Below the pieces are notes generated by a model. It was not told where the DNA came from, made no database searches, and saw nothing but the letters and a program-made list of their open reading frames with translations. Below, in pieces: positions 1-8,229 of a DNA stretch of 18,501 nucleotides. This DNA is from RGIG5057 sp036653755 (GTDB lineage Bacteria; Bacillota; Clostridia; TANB77; CAG-465). The stretch spans positions 1 to 18,501 of the forward strand of contig JAVVTJ010000019.1 in the NCBI GenBank assembly GCA_036653755.1, given 5' to 3'. Position numbers and translations under genes: made by a program. Every line of letters starts with the position of its first letter. Within the stretch, counting starts at the first letter, position 1.

Positions 1-74
1 CAACTACAGCATGTTTTTGACTATTTTTTTAGGCAAACTCGGGTTATATCATAAATATAAGTGATTGTAAATTA

Positions 75-1046
75 TTATTTAATTAATAAATTATTTAATT
101 CATTCATAAATAAATTAGAATTTTCATCTTCGATTAATATATCTAGCATAAGTTCACTAAAAGATATCATATATATTTGTATATTTAATTCTTGTGCTTT
201 ATTAAATACGATATTAAGTAATTCTTTGTTTTGTATAATCATATCTCCAATTATTGATATTTTACACATATTATTTTTCTTTGATATAAAATGTATTTCG
301 TTATTTTCTAAAATATTATTTTTTTCAACAAAACTTCCTTGTAAATTATTTGAAGAATTTTTTACTACTATTTTTAAATCATTTTTTTTTGCTATATTAA
401 TACTTCTGTTATGTAACACTTTAGCACCTGATGTAGCAGCTTGTAACATTTCATCATAAGATACTTTTTTTAACAATTTAGCACGTGATATAACTTTTGG
501 ATCACTAGAAAAGATACCATCTACATCAGTATATATTTCACATCTTTTAGCTTTTAAAAATGAAGCTAAACTAGTAGCAGATAAGTCACTACCACCTCTA
601 CCTAGTGTTGTTATATTTCCTAATCTGTCAACTGCTTGAAATCCTGCAACTATAACTATGTAATCTTCATTTAAATAATTTTCTATGTTATTTGTATATA
701 TTGTATCTATTTTAGCACATCCATAATTACTTGTAGATATTATTCCAGCTTGCCCCCCAGTCATTGAAATTGATTTATATCCTTTGTCATTTAACATCAT
801 AGATAAATATGCTACTGTTTGCATTTCACCAGTACAAAGTAACATATCTAAATCTCTTTTATTAGGATTTTCTGAATATTCTAAAGCATTATGTATTAAT
901 GTATCAGTTGTATTTCCTTGTGCAGAAATAACTATAACAAGTTTTTGTTTTCTTTCTACATATGATATTATTCTATTGCATATATTTTCTAATTTTTTTT
1001 TATTTTCTACTGATGTTCCACCATATTTTTGAACAACAACATTCAT
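75..1046 (-). CDS. Aspartate kinase, short form with a single ACT domain
   Basis: Phosphorylates L-aspartate with ATP, the first step toward lysine, threonine, methionine and diaminopimelate. The amino acid kinase domain is complete: KYGGTS at residues 7-12, SAQG at 41-44, TGE at 72-74, GRGGSDLSA at 149-157 and TDVDGIFSSDP at 173-183. The protein has 323 residues where the monofunctional family has about 400. After the kinase domain, residues about 258-323 resemble the second ACT domain (KISIIGDM, then MISFSELMLDILIEDE), joined by a short linker; the first ACT domain, which normally carries the feedback site, is missing. The start is supported by an AAGGTGG ribosome-binding site seven bases upstream on the minus strand. 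It stands alone and is divergent from the scaffold/GGGtGRT operon. Lysine- or threonine-insensitivity is inferred, not shown. Confidence 0.93.
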   Translation of the reverse strand: MNVVVQKYGGTSVENKKKLENICNRIISYVERKQKLVIVISAQGNTTDTLIHNALEYSENPNKRDLDMLLCTGEMQTVAYLSMMLNDKGYKSISMTGGQAGIISTSNYGCAKIDTIYTNNIENYLNEDYIVIVAGFQAVDRLGNITTLGRGGSDLSATSLASFLKAKRCEIYTDVDGIFSSDPKVISRAKLLKKVSYDEMLQAATSGAKVLHNRSINIAKKNDLKIVVKNSSNNLQGSFVEKNNILENNEIHFISKKNNMCKISIIGDMIIQNKELLNIVFNKAQELNIQIYMISFSELMLDILIEDENSNLFMNELNNLLIK

Positions 1047-1296
1047 ATAATTACCACCTTTTCGTTTATGTTGTATAATATGTAAAAGAATAAAAATATG
1101 TGAATTACAAAAAATGTTTATTTAAAAGTTAAATTATAAAAAAAGTGTTGCACTTGAAAGTGGAATCTTTAATTTGAAAAATAAATATAAATTTTTTATA
1201 AAAATATTGTAAAAAAATATATATTGTAGTATAATGGTGTAGTAAATTATGTTATTTTAAATAGAAATATTTATATAATAAAGAAAGGATAAGATT
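1047..1296. other. Divergent intergenic region between the aspartokinase and scaffold genes
   Basis: This 250-base AT-rich stretch holds the plus-strand promoter at 1207-1235. On the minus strand a TATTAT (1080-1075) could be a -10 box for the aspartokinase, but no -35 box sits at a good distance. A short palindrome, CACTT-GA-AAGTG (1151-1162), could be an operator. I see no open reading frame of substance, no T-box and no lysine riboswitch signature. Confidence 0.5.
1207..1235 (+). promoter_or_regulatory. Sigma-A-type promoter of the scaffold/GGGtGRT operon
   Basis: TTGTAA (1207-1212) and a perfect TATAAT (1230-1235) are separated by 17 bases. The predicted start lies about 55 bases upstream of the ATG at 1297. 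Confidence 0.65.
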
Positions 1297-1989
1297 ATGA
1301 TTTATTCAAAAGAAGTAGAAAATATGTGTATTGTACATAAAGGAGCAAATCATGGGAGTGCACCTATTCCAGAAGAAGGTAGATGGGTAAAGTCTAAAGA
1401 AATAAAAGATATTTCAGGACTTACACATGGTATTGGTTGGTGCGCACCACAACAAGGAGCATGTAAATTAACATTAAATATTAAAGATGGAATTATTGAG
1501 GAAGCTTTAATAGAAACATTAGGATGTTCTGGTATGACTCATTCTGCTGCAATGGCAAGTGAAATATTAGTTGGTAAAACTATATTAGAAGCATTAAATA
1601 CAGATTTAGTATGCGATGCTATAAATACTGCAATGAGAGAATTATTTTTACAAATTGTTTATGGTAGAAGTCAGTCTGCATTTTCAGAAGGAGGACTTCC
1701 AATAGGTGCTGGACTTGAAGATTTAGGAAAAGGGCATAGAAGTCAAGTAGGTACTTGTTATAGTACTAATTCAAAAGGACCACGTTATTTAGAATTATCT
1801 GAAGGATATATTACTGATATTGGTTTAGATGAAAATAATGAAATTATTGGATATAAATTTGTTAATTTAGGTAAAATGATGGATAATATTAAATCTGGAA
1901 TTGATGCATTAGAAGCTATCGAAAAAGCTAGTGGTAAATATGGTAGATTCGATGAAGCAATCAAAGTAATAGATCCAAGAAAGGAATAG
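1297..1989 (+). CDS. IscU/NifU-like iron-sulfur scaffold family protein, partner of GGGtGRT
   Basis: A 230-residue protein of the group annotated in Clostridia as iron-sulfur cluster assembly scaffold protein, usually found next to a GGGtGRT gene. Conserved-looking cysteines occur in GWCAPQQGAC (two), TLGCSG, VCDAIN and GTCYS. The stretch from GACKLTLNI to TLGCSGMTHSAAMASEI has the strand and Cys layout of the IscU/NifU N-terminal fold, but this form is longer than IscU (about 130 residues). AAAGGA seven bases before the ATG supports the start. Its TAG stop touches the following gene, so the two are surely cotranscribed and probably translationally coupled. The precise role is not established: cluster scaffold is a fold-based inference, and dedication to the neighbouring protein is inferred from linkage. 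Confidence 0.8.
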   Translation: MIYSKEVENMCIVHKGANHGSAPIPEEGRWVKSKEIKDISGLTHGIGWCAPQQGACKLTLNIKDGIIEEALIETLGCSGMTHSAAMASEILVGKTILEALNTDLVCDAINTAMRELFLQIVYGRSQSAFSEGGLPIGAGLEDLGKGHRSQVGTCYSTNSKGPRYLELSEGYITDIGLDENNEIIGYKFVNLGKMMDNIKSGIDALEAIEKASGKYGRFDEAIKVIDPRKE

Positions 1990-1997
1990 TGAATAAT

Positions 1998-3002
1998 ATG
2001 GCATTATTTGAAAGTTATGAAAGAAGAATAAAACAAATAGAAGAAACATTAAATAAATATGATATTTTAGGATTAGAAGAAGCAAAAAAAATATGTGATG
2101 ATAAAAATATAGATGTAGCTAAAATAGTAAGAGATGTGCAACCTATATGTTTTGATAATGCATGTTTTGCATATACAGTAGGAGCTGCAATTGCTATTAA
2201 AAAAGAAATTAAAACTGCAAAAGAGGCAGCTAAATATATTGGTATTGGTTTACAATCTTTTTGCATCCCAGGAAGTGTAGCAGATGATAGAAAAGTTGGT
2301 TTAGGACATGGTAATTTAGCTAGTATGTTACTTAATGAAGATACAAATTGTTTTGCTTTTTTAGCAGGACATGAATCTTTTGCAGCAGCAGAAGGAGCAA
2401 TTGGTATAGCAAATTCTGCAAATAAAGTAAGGATTAAACCTTTAAGAGTAATTTTAAATGGTTTAGGTAAAGATGCAGCACAGATTATATCTAGAATAAA
2501 TGGATTTACTTATGTTCAAACAGATTTTGATTATTATACATCTAAATTAAGTATAGTAAAAGAAATAGCGTATTCAAAAGGACAAAGAGCTAGTGTTAGA
2601 TGTTATGGAAGTAATGATGTAAGAGAAGGTGTAGCTATAATGCATAGTGAAGGAGTTGATGTATCTATTACTGGTAATTCAACTAATCCAACACGTTTTC
2701 AGCATCCAGTTGCAGGAACATATAAAAAAGAATGTATTGAGCAGGGTAAAAAATATTTTTCAGTAGCATCAGGTGGTGGAACTGGTAGAACACTTCATCC
2801 AGATAATATGGGTGCAGGTCCTGCATCGTATGGTATGACAGACACTATGGGAAGAATGCATAGTGATGCACAATTTGCAGGTTCTTCATCAGTACCAGCA
2901 CATGTTGAAATGATGGGATTAATTGGTATGGGTAATAATCCAATGGTAGGTGCAACTGTTGCTGTAGCTGTTGCAGTGGAAGAATCTTTTAAAGTTAAAT
3001 AA
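1998..3002 (+). CDS. GGGtGRT protein
   Basis: Named for its signature: GGGTGRT is present here at about residues 259-265, counted from the ATG, inside a Gly-rich conserved C-terminal region (DNMGAGPASYGMTDTMGRMH, then AHVEMMGLIGMGNNPMVGA). An upstream GTG at 1989 is also open, but it overlaps the previous stop codon and lies only three bases from the AAAGGA element, so the ATG at 1998 (protein starting MALFESYERR) is preferred. It has about 334 residues, close to the family norm. Cysteines in PICFDNACF and SFCIPG and the linked scaffold-like gene suggest a metal- or cluster-dependent protein. The biochemical function of the family is not known to me. No signal peptide or clear membrane segment is visible despite the Ala/Val-rich C-terminus. 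Confidence 0.88.
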   Translation: MALFESYERRIKQIEETLNKYDILGLEEAKKICDDKNIDVAKIVRDVQPICFDNACFAYTVGAAIAIKKEIKTAKEAAKYIGIGLQSFCIPGSVADDRKVGLGHGNLASMLLNEDTNCFAFLAGHESFAAAEGAIGIANSANKVRIKPLRVILNGLGKDAAQIISRINGFTYVQTDFDYYTSKLSIVKEIAYSKGQRASVRCYGSNDVREGVAIMHSEGVDVSITGNSTNPTRFQHPVAGTYKKECIEQGKKYFSVASGGGTGRTLHPDNMGAGPASYGMTDTMGRMHSDAQFAGSSSVPAHVEMMGLIGMGNNPMVGATVAVAVAVEESFKVK

Positions 3003-3008
3003 ATATAT

Positions 3009-3040
3009 AAATAAGTATATTTGATATACTTATTTTTTTT
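3009..3040 (+). terminator. Intrinsic terminator after the GGGtGRT gene
   Basis: ATAAGTATAT (3011-3020) pairs perfectly with ATATACTTAT (3024-3033) around a TTG loop and extends by A-T pairs at the base. A run of eight T follows (3033-3040). Confidence 0.9.
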
Positions 3041-3081
3041 GTATATATTTTTCTACAAAAACCTATTTTTTTTGTAAAAAC

Positions 3082-3109
3082 TTGAAAATAAACGAAAATA
3101 TGCTATAAT
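3082..3109 (+). promoter_or_regulatory. Promoter of the ftsY-murB-yvcK operon
   Basis: TTGAAA (3082-3087), a 16-base spacer and TATAAT (3104-3109), with TGC directly before the -10 box giving an extended -10. The ATG of ftsY is only 18 bases past the -10 box, so the predicted leader is about 12 bases and begins at or next to the GGAGG Shine-Dalgarno (3116-3120). Confidence 0.7.
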
Positions 3110-3127
3110 ATATGTGGAGGTACTTAT

Positions 3128-4021
3128 ATGTTTTTTTCAAAACTAAAAGAAAATTTAAAGAAAACAAAAGATGCACTAGATGTTAAATTTAGTAATGTAT
3201 TTAATAAAAATAAAGAAGTTAGTGAAATAATAGAAGAAATAGAAGAAATCCTTATTTTATCTGATGTTGGTATGAATACATCTATTAAAATTTGTGATAA
3301 TTTAAGAAATAGAATGAATAAAGAAAAAGATAAATCAGAAGAAAATTTAAAATTAATTTTAAAAGAAGAAATGAAATTAATTTTAGATAAAAATATATCA
3401 GAAGAAAGTAATGAAAAACAAGTTATTTTAGTTGTTGGGGTAAATGGAGTTGGTAAAACTACTTCAATTGCAAAACTTGCTAATTTGTATAAAAATCAAG
3501 GAAAAAGAGTATTATTAGCAGCTGCTGATACTTTTAGAGCAGGTGCTATTGAACAAATTGATATTTGGGCAAAACGTATTGATATTCCTATATGTTTAGG
3601 AAAAGATGGAGAAGATCCATCTTCTGTTATATATAATGCTACAAAAATGTTTCAAAATTCAGATTTTGATATTTTAATTTGTGATACAGCAGGTAGACTT
3701 CATAATAAAAAGAATTTAATGGATGAACTTGAAAAAATGAAAAAAACTATTGATAAAAATTTACCTAATACATTACTTAATGTATATATAGTTGTAGATA
3801 GTACAACAGGTCAGAATGCTATAATTCAAGTTAAAAACTTTTTTGAAAAAACTAATGTAAATGCAATTATACTTACTAAATTAGATTCAACTGCAAAAGG
3901 TGGAGTCATATTTAGTATAGTTGATGAATTAAATATACCAGTAAAATATATTGGAACTGGTGAAAAAATTGAGGATATTGAAATGTTCGATAGTGCAAAG
4001 TTTATAGATAGTATAATATAA
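3128..4021 (+). CDS. ftsY: Signal recognition particle receptor FtsY
   Basis: SRP-receptor GTPase that docks SRP-ribosome complexes at the membrane for co-translational insertion. The 297 residues hold essentially only the NG domain; the long acidic A domain of proteobacterial FtsY is absent, as is usual in Bacillota. The N domain spans roughly residues 1-95. GTPase motifs follow: G1 GVNGVGKTT (104-112), DTFRAGA (134-140), DTAGR (186-190), DSTTGQNA (224-231), TKLD (250-253) and GTGE (276-279). A short amphipathic N-terminus (MFFSKLKENLKK) may contact membrane lipids. It is the first gene of the operon, 38 bases before murB. FtsY rather than Ffh is supported by the absence of an M domain and by the DAGR/TKLD context at the expected length. 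Confidence 0.96.
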   Translation: MFFSKLKENLKKTKDALDVKFSNVFNKNKEVSEIIEEIEEILILSDVGMNTSIKICDNLRNRMNKEKDKSEENLKLILKEEMKLILDKNISEESNEKQVILVVGVNGVGKTTSIAKLANLYKNQGKRVLLAAADTFRAGAIEQIDIWAKRIDIPICLGKDGEDPSSVIYNATKMFQNSDFDILICDTAGRLHNKKNLMDELEKMKKTIDKNLPNTLLNVYIVVDSTTGQNAIIQVKNFFEKTNVNAIILTKLDSTAKGGVIFSIVDELNIPVKYIGTGEKIEDIEMFDSAKFIDSII

Positions 4022-4059
4022 TATAAAATTCATATATTTATACAAAAAGGAGAGTTTTT

Positions 4060-4968
4060 ATGGTTAGTAAATTAGAAGATGTAATATCTAAAGAAAAAAT
4101 TAAATATAACGAACCAATGAATAAACATACAACTATGAAAGTTGGAGGAAATGCTGATATATTAATACTTCCAACAAATATAGATGAAGTTATTTCTGTT
4201 ATAAAATATGTAAAAGAAAATAATATACCTTTTAAAGTTTTAGGTAATGGTAGTAATACAGTAGTGTCAGATAAAGGAATTGAAGGTGTTGTTATGAAAC
4301 TTACTTCTAATTTATCTGATGTTATTATAGAAGACAAATATATTACTGCTGTATGTGGTACAATGATGCCATATTTATCAGTAATAGCTAAACAAAATTT
4401 ACTTAGTGGTTTTGAATTTGCATGTGGAATACCAGGTACAATAGGTGGCGGAATAAAAATGAATGCTGGCGCTTATGATAGTCAAATTAGTGATGTAATA
4501 GTTAGTTGTAAATATTTAGATGAAAATTTAGATATTATAGAAATAGAAAATAAAGATATGAATTTTGGATATAGACATAGTATATTTATAGAAAATCCTA
4601 ATTTTGTTATATTAGAAGCTAAATTTAAATTAAATAAAGATAGTTTAGAAAATATTGAAAGTAAAATGAGTGAGAATAAATTATCTAGAATAGCTAAACA
4701 ACCTTTAGAATATCCAAGTGTAGGAAGTATATTTAGAAGACCTGTTGGATATTTTGCTGGAAAATTAATTAGTGATTGTAATTTAAAAGGAGTAACAATT
4801 GGCGGAATGCAAGTTTCAGAAAAACATGCAGGATTTATAGTAAATAAAGGTAATGGAACATGTCAAGATTTATTAGATTTAATCAAATTAATTCAAAAAA
4901 CTGTTTATGAAAACTTTAAAGTAGAAATGAAAACAGAAGTTGAATTTATAGGAAGGGACATATTATGA
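4060..4968 (+). CDS. murB: UDP-N-acetylenolpyruvoylglucosamine reductase MurB
   Basis: Reduces UDP-GlcNAc-enolpyruvate to UDP-MurNAc with NADPH and FAD in the cytoplasm, the second committed step of peptidoglycan synthesis. The FAD-binding part shows TTMKVGGNAD (24-33), LGNGSN (61-66) and ACGIPGTIGGG with the following MNAGAY (121-139). Catalytic residues are visible: YR at 171-172, the proton-donating Ser in SVGSIFRRP (Ser223) and Glu293 in KTEVEFIG. The domain layout is type II, the form usual in Bacillota, and 302 residues is normal. AAAGGAG before the ATG supports the start. Its TGA overlaps the next gene's ATG as ATGA, indicating translational coupling with the YvcK paralogue. Confidence 0.97.
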   Translation: MVSKLEDVISKEKIKYNEPMNKHTTMKVGGNADILILPTNIDEVISVIKYVKENNIPFKVLGNGSNTVVSDKGIEGVVMKLTSNLSDVIIEDKYITAVCGTMMPYLSVIAKQNLLSGFEFACGIPGTIGGGIKMNAGAYDSQISDVIVSCKYLDENLDIIEIENKDMNFGYRHSIFIENPNFVILEAKFKLNKDSLENIESKMSENKLSRIAKQPLEYPSVGSIFRRPVGYFAGKLISDCNLKGVTIGGMQVSEKHAGFIVNKGNGTCQDLLDLIKLIQKTVYENFKVEMKTEVEFIGRDIL

Positions 4969-6419
4969 GAGAAATTTTACAATGGCTAAGGCCTGGTACA
5001 AGAGTTAAAAGATATATATTACTTCAAATAATATCAATTGCTATATTTGTATTTTGTGTAATAACATTACGTGATGTTTATGATTTAAATAGAAATATGC
5101 TTATTGCATACATTTGTTTAATAACTTTATCATTATTTGGTATAGTTTTTTCATTTTTAATTGCGCAGAAAAATATACTTTCTTTAACACTTAAAAATAT
5201 ATCAAAAAAAAGTAAAAATACAGAACTTAGAAGACTTATATATTCTGATCCATCAAGAAAAAAAGGTCAACGTGTTGTTATAATAGGTGGTGGTAGTGGA
5301 CTTAGTAATATACTTCAAAGTTTAAAAGAATATACTGCTAATATAACAACAGTAATAGATGTTTCTGAAAGTGAAGAAATAAACAATGATTATACAAAAA
5401 ATGCAAGAGTAACCACAGGAGATATACGTAAATGTATAGCTGCTATGAGTATATCTGAGGGTATGGTTGAAAAAGTTTTAACAAATAGAGTAGAATCTGG
5501 ACTTAGAAAATCACATTCAGTTGGTAGTTTGATAATATCTTCTATGATAAGTATAACTGGAAGTTTTCAAGAAGCTTTAGATAAAATACCAGAATTTTTT
5601 AAAATAGAAGGACAAATATTACCTACGACTATTGAAGAGACAAGCCTTTGTGCTGGCCTTGAAAATGGTGAGATTATCGTTGGAAAAAACAATATTTCTC
5701 CAAGGGTAAGTGAAATAAAAAGTAGTATAAAACAAGTATTTTTAAAAGATGGTTCTATTAAAGCAAATCCAAAAGTAATAGACGCAATAAAACATGCAAA
5801 TGTAATAGTACTAGGTCCGGGAGCGTTATATACAGCTGTTATATCAAATTTACTTTTAGCAGAAGTTTCTAAAGCTATTATATCTTCTAAGGCTAAAAAA
5901 ATATTTATAGCTAATTTAATGAACTCACCAGGAGAAACTGATGGCTTTACTTTAGCAAAACATGTAAATGAAGTTGAAAGATATTTAGGTAAACATGTAC
6001 TAGATTATGTAATAGCAAATAATGGTCAAATAACTAATGAAATGGTAAAAGATTTCAATCAAGGAAATTCAGCTCAGGTTATGCTCGATATTGAAAATAT
6101 ACAAAATAGAGCTATATCAGTTATTACAGAAGATTTAGTAATGACTGCTCCTAGTAGTATTATACATAATAGCAAACGTGTTTCTGAAATAATAATGTCT
6201 ATTGCTAAAACAAAAAAAATCGGTAAATTAAATATTGTTAACTTAAAAAAGAAACATATGAAAAAGGAAAAGAAGGTAAATAGGCAAAAGTCTGAAATAA
6301 AAGTTAAAACGGCAGAAATTATAAATACATCGAAAGATGCTGTTATAAATATAATTAAAGAAAATAAAATTAATAAAAAAGAAAAAAAGATAATATCAAA
6401 AATAAGTAAAGATAATTAA
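4965..6419 (+). CDS. Divergent YvcK-family paralogue with membrane anchor and basic tail
   Basis: YvcK/CofD-like protein of 484 residues. Two hydrophobic segments (about 17-35 and 45-66) form an N-terminal membrane hairpin. The Rossmann-like domain has IIGGGSGLSNIL (106-117), TTGDIRKC (150-157), LGPGALYTAVISNLL and NLMNSPGETDGF. Compared with the second copy at 8754, the DDG-S-S-G segment that normally follows the first beta strands is gone (about residues 130-147 read VIDVSESEEI and onward) and the HSLGNL motif is HSVGSL (184-189). Both motifs contribute to substrate or nucleotide-sugar binding in the YvcK/CofD superfamily, so ligand binding is probably altered or lost. A Lys-rich tail of about 60 residues (about 420-484) is absent from the other copy. 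It may be a regulatory partner of the intact paralogue; that is inference. Confidence 0.88.
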   Translation: MREILQWLRPGTRVKRYILLQIISIAIFVFCVITLRDVYDLNRNMLIAYICLITLSLFGIVFSFLIAQKNILSLTLKNISKKSKNTELRRLIYSDPSRKKGQRVVIIGGGSGLSNILQSLKEYTANITTVIDVSESEEINNDYTKNARVTTGDIRKCIAAMSISEGMVEKVLTNRVESGLRKSHSVGSLIISSMISITGSFQEALDKIPEFFKIEGQILPTTIEETSLCAGLENGEIIVGKNNISPRVSEIKSSIKQVFLKDGSIKANPKVIDAIKHANVIVLGPGALYTAVISNLLLAEVSKAIISSKAKKIFIANLMNSPGETDGFTLAKHVNEVERYLGKHVLDYVIANNGQITNEMVKDFNQGNSAQVMLDIENIQNRAISVITEDLVMTAPSSIIHNSKRVSEIIMSIAKTKKIGKLNIVNLKKKHMKKEKKVNRQKSEIKVKTAEIINTSKDAVINIIKENKINKKEKKIISKISKDN

Positions 6420-6444
6420 AATTTAATATTGGGGTGAAAATACT

Positions 6445-8217
6445 GTGTACAAAAGAGGAATAAATAGTTTAGAAAAAGTTAAAAATATGAATATATATAT
6501 ATCAAGTAATAAAACAACCTATTTATCAATGGGAGCAATTTTAGATATAAAAAAGCCATATAATGGTATGTACATTAAAAATAATAAAATATATGTACTA
6601 GATATTAGTGAAAAAATAGAACTTGAATCTAATATATATAATATAGCTGAATTTTCAACATTAACTAAAACAATATCATCGGAGAATTATTTGCAAACAA
6701 TAGACTTAGAAAATAATTATTTTGAATATGATTTAGGAGATATTAAATATAGTAAAAAAATTAATTTTATTGATGAAACCGATATTTTATGTATTGAATA
6801 TAATATAAGTAGTATAGCAAAACGTAAAGCTATATTTAAAATAATACCATATTTGACATACAGAGATATGTTAAATATGAAAAGATCTAATATACTTAAA
6901 TTTAATAAAAGAATAATTGACAATGGAATATTAGTAAATTTAAGTGTTACAGATGATGAAAATATAATACTTAAATCTGATTTTGCAACTTTTAATAATA
7001 ATGAAAGTTATTTAAACAATTTAAAACATGAATATATTGATATTAATTTAAATAAAGAGCTATTTGTAGAAGATGTATATTTACCTGGAAAATTTGAAAT
7101 AAAAGTAAAACCTGGTGCAGAAGTTAATTTTAAAATATATTTATCAAGTAAAGAATTTGAACTTTCAGAATATATAAATAAACCACTTTCTGATTTAATA
7201 AATAAATATCAAGACAATATAAAAGAAGAATATATTGAACTTAAAAAATTAACTAAAGCTATACATTCTTTTGAATCGGATGAGTTAATTGCTACAATAC
7301 CATCAAATATAAATATTAAAAAATCTATTGAAAATATACAAAATGTAAATATTAATAAACTTTGTATAGTATTATGTGATATAACAAAATCAATTGATGG
7401 TCAGTATTTAATCTCTAATGAAATAGAAAAAGCTCAAAAAAAATTAGAATATATAATCAATTGTACAAAAAAAATAGATGACTATGGAGATATAGAATCT
7501 TTAGAATATATTAAGCTAAAATTATGGATTTTTGAAATGATAAATAAATTAGCTCAAAAAAATCAAGGAATATCAGATATTATGACTAACTTTTTGAAAG
7601 TTACAATTATTAAAATAAAAAATAACATTAAAAGCAATAATGCAGAATATTTAAAATTTATCGAAATAATTACTTTAACATATAATGCTTTTAAAATTTA
7701 TGAAAGTTTATTAGATGATACAACATATTTTGAAATTACTAATGCACTTAAAAATGATATAAATAAGAAATTTTGGAATAGTGAATATAAAGTATTAAAA
7801 TATAATGTAGATGATTTAAAAGTATATGCTACTTCTGAAATGATATATTCACTTAGTTTGTCATATCAATCAGTTGATGAAGATATACCAACAAAATTAT
7901 TAGATACTATATTTAAAGAGTTATACACACCATATGGGTTAAGAGCTGTTTCTAAAAATAGTATAAATTATAAAGGAATAATATATCCTAAATATATGGC
8001 GCATTTTGTAAAAGCAAATTTAAGACAAAATGGAGTAACATATGCTTCACAAAAAATATCATATAATTTAGTAAAAGAATTATTACTTGAAATAGGAAAA
8101 CATAGTATAAATACTGTAAAAAGTGTTTATCATGAAAAAGGAATAAATGTGGATAGTAATTCTATTGATCTACTTACAACAGCAGAAATGATTAGACTTT
8201 ATGATATGTTAACTTAA
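6445..8217 (+). CDS. Glycogen-debranching-enzyme-like protein, probably catalytically inactive
   Basis: The 590-residue protein matches the layout of bacterial/archaeal amylo-alpha-1,6-glucosidases without their active-site motifs. N-terminal beta domain: KPYNGMYI (37-44) stands where RRYHGLL is usual, then a Pro-Leu-x-x-RD-like IIPYLTYRDML (133-143) and VEDVYLPGKFEIKVKPG (208-224). C-terminal (alpha/alpha)6-like part: KKFWNSEYKVLKYNVDD (441-457), YTPYGLRAVS (494-503) and LLTTAEMIRLYDML (576-589). The WGRD segment of the central region and the YHxGTVWPW segment are missing; at the latter position PKYMAHFVKANL is found. The GTG start is backed by GGGGTG eight bases upstream. No signal peptide or membrane segment is visible. 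It lies between the two YvcK genes and ruvC in one operon. Carbohydrate binding without hydrolysis is my inference. Confidence 0.75.
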   Translation: MYKRGINSLEKVKNMNIYISSNKTTYLSMGAILDIKKPYNGMYIKNNKIYVLDISEKIELESNIYNIAEFSTLTKTISSENYLQTIDLENNYFEYDLGDIKYSKKINFIDETDILCIEYNISSIAKRKAIFKIIPYLTYRDMLNMKRSNILKFNKRIIDNGILVNLSVTDDENIILKSDFATFNNNESYLNNLKHEYIDINLNKELFVEDVYLPGKFEIKVKPGAEVNFKIYLSSKEFELSEYINKPLSDLINKYQDNIKEEYIELKKLTKAIHSFESDELIATIPSNINIKKSIENIQNVNINKLCIVLCDITKSIDGQYLISNEIEKAQKKLEYIINCTKKIDDYGDIESLEYIKLKLWIFEMINKLAQKNQGISDIMTNFLKVTIIKIKNNIKSNNAEYLKFIEIITLTYNAFKIYESLLDDTTYFEITNALKNDINKKFWNSEYKVLKYNVDDLKVYATSEMIYSLSLSYQSVDEDIPTKLLDTIFKELYTPYGLRAVSKNSINYKGIIYPKYMAHFVKANLRQNGVTYASQKISYNLVKELLLEIGKHSINTVKSVYHEKGINVDSNSIDLLTTAEMIRLYDMLT

Positions 8218-8229
8218 AAAGGAGAAAAA

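Noticed and set aside
1..74. Possible C-terminal end of a gene entering from the left edge
   Set aside because: Two plus-strand frames are open to stops at 52-54 and 62-64, but fewer than 21 residues are visible and neither matches anything recognisable.
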